A stretch of DNA of 7,367 nt from Bacteroidota bacterium. GTDB taxonomy: Bacteria; Bacteroidota; Bacteroidia; Flavobacteriales; Flavobacteriaceae. Position 1 is the first letter of the stretch. Each line of letters begins with the position of its first letter. Positions 7,210-7,367 of this stretch are shown here, one piece after another. The position numbers and the translations under genes are program-made. The DNA lies in NCBI GenBank assembly GCA_023386255.1, contig JAEWKB010000028.1:1-7367 (forward strand). The letters are read 5' to 3'. Under the pieces are notes generated by a model. That model had not been told where the DNA came from. It worked only from the letters and a program-made list of their open reading frames with translations, and made no database searches.

Positions 7210-7228
7210 CATCATTACTGTTATGCTA
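7207..7228. other. Small hairpin after the pseudogene
   Basis: TAGCAT (7207-7212) and ATGCTA (7223-7228) form a perfect 6-bp stem with a 10-nt loop, starting on the second stop codon. No T-tract follows, so it is not a standard intrinsic terminator. It may be part of the inserted unit. Confidence 0.35.
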
Positions 7229-7235
7229 CAGCCAA

Positions 7236-7262
7236 CTTAACATCAAACAACAACCAACAAAC
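7236..7262 (-). repeat. Right inverted-repeat arm, GTTTGNN heptamers
   Basis: Read on the minus strand, 7262 to 7236 gives GTTTGTT, GGTTGTT, GTTTGAT, GTTAAG: three heptamers and the same terminal hexamer as the left arm. The 13-bp core 7236-7248 is perfectly complementary to 6821-6833. The arm ends 6 nt before the wbqC-like ATG, so it occupies that gene's leader and could affect its translation. Confidence 0.75.
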
Positions 7263-7268
7263 TTTCGA

Positions 7269-7367
7269 ATGCACATCCTCCTCCACCCTACATACTTTCC
7301 TTCAATCAGTCACTTTGTGGCGATGGCAAAGGCTGACACTATCACTTTTGAGGTAGAAGACAACTTC
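7269..7367 (+). CDS. WbqC-like family protein, 5' part only
   Basis: The frame from the ATG at 7269 is open to the window end (33 codons). It begins MHILLHPTYFPSISHFVAMA and continues to FEVEDNF, which matches the N-terminus of WbqC-like proteins of flavobacteria, with their HPTYFPS and ISHF segments and the later E-x-x-DNF. WbqC family members are found in O-antigen and polysaccharide gene clusters, but the biochemical role of this branch is uncertain. In relatives I recall it directly after lepB, which suggests it is the last or next gene of the same block. Here the repeat-bounded segment separates the two. The rest of the gene is outside the window. Confidence 0.75.
   Translation, partial: MHILLHPTYFPSISHFVAMAKADTITFEVEDNF

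Larger units (their letters stand above)
6811..7262 (+). mobile_element. Putative inverted-repeat-bounded cassette carrying an S23-like gene
   Basis: The unit runs from the lepB stop codon to 6 nt before the wbqC-like start. It consists of a left repeat arm, an AT-rich four-helix-bundle gene (25% GC at 6901-6960), a small hairpin and a right repeat arm. Genes of this family are known as intervening sequences in 23S rRNA, bounded by complementary ends, and also occur scattered between Bacteroidota genes. Insertion is inferred from composition, from the repeats and from the recalled lepB-wbqC adjacency in relatives. No transposase or target duplication is seen, so the mode of movement is unknown. 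Confidence 0.4.

Overview
The window looks like chromosome of a member of the Bacteroidota, most likely the family Flavobacteriaceae and close to Flavobacterium. The reasons are the family-typical protein sequences, signal peptides ending in AQ, upstream boxes resembling TAnnTTTG (the Bacteroidota -7 promoter element), weak or absent Shine-Dalgarno sequences, and a gene order (parA, parB, DUF5683 gene, dapB, lepB, wbqC-like) that I recall as conserved in flavobacteria. Every gene I can support reads on the + strand.

Layout. Positions 67-948 encode a 2,4-dienoyl-CoA reductase-type SDR enzyme. Positions 976-2133 encode a strikingly AT-rich, secreted protein of unknown function that looks like a later arrival. 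After a 135-bp gap with a probable promoter comes a tightly packed block: parA (2269-3045) and parB (3042-3941) overlap by 4 nt, the DUF5683 gene (3941-4510) starts with GTG on the last base of the parB stop, dapB (4517-5215) follows after 6 nt, and lepB (5261-6811) after 45 nt. This block joins chromosome segregation (ParA/ParB), lysine and peptidoglycan precursor synthesis (DapB), and protein export (LepB), plus a small membrane protein of unknown role.

The 3' end is the most interesting part. Between the lepB stop and the start of a WbqC-like gene (7269 to beyond the window end) sits an AT-rich gene of the four-helix-bundle (23S rRNA intervening-sequence, 'S23') family. It is broken by an in-frame TAG at 7111-7113 and continues in the same frame to 7209. 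It is bracketed by an imperfect inverted repeat (6811-6833 with 7236-7258; 20 of 23 positions pair, with a 13-bp perfect core) built from GTTTGNN heptamers. The arms lie directly against the lepB stop and just before the wbqC-like start, so the unit looks like a compact inserted cassette.

No rRNA, tRNA, CRISPR array, transposase or parS-like site was recognised. Most of the window is ordinary housekeeping sequence. The points worth checking are the inverted-repeat cassette with its nonsense-mutated gene, and the AT-rich orphan gene flanked by an 8-bp direct repeat.
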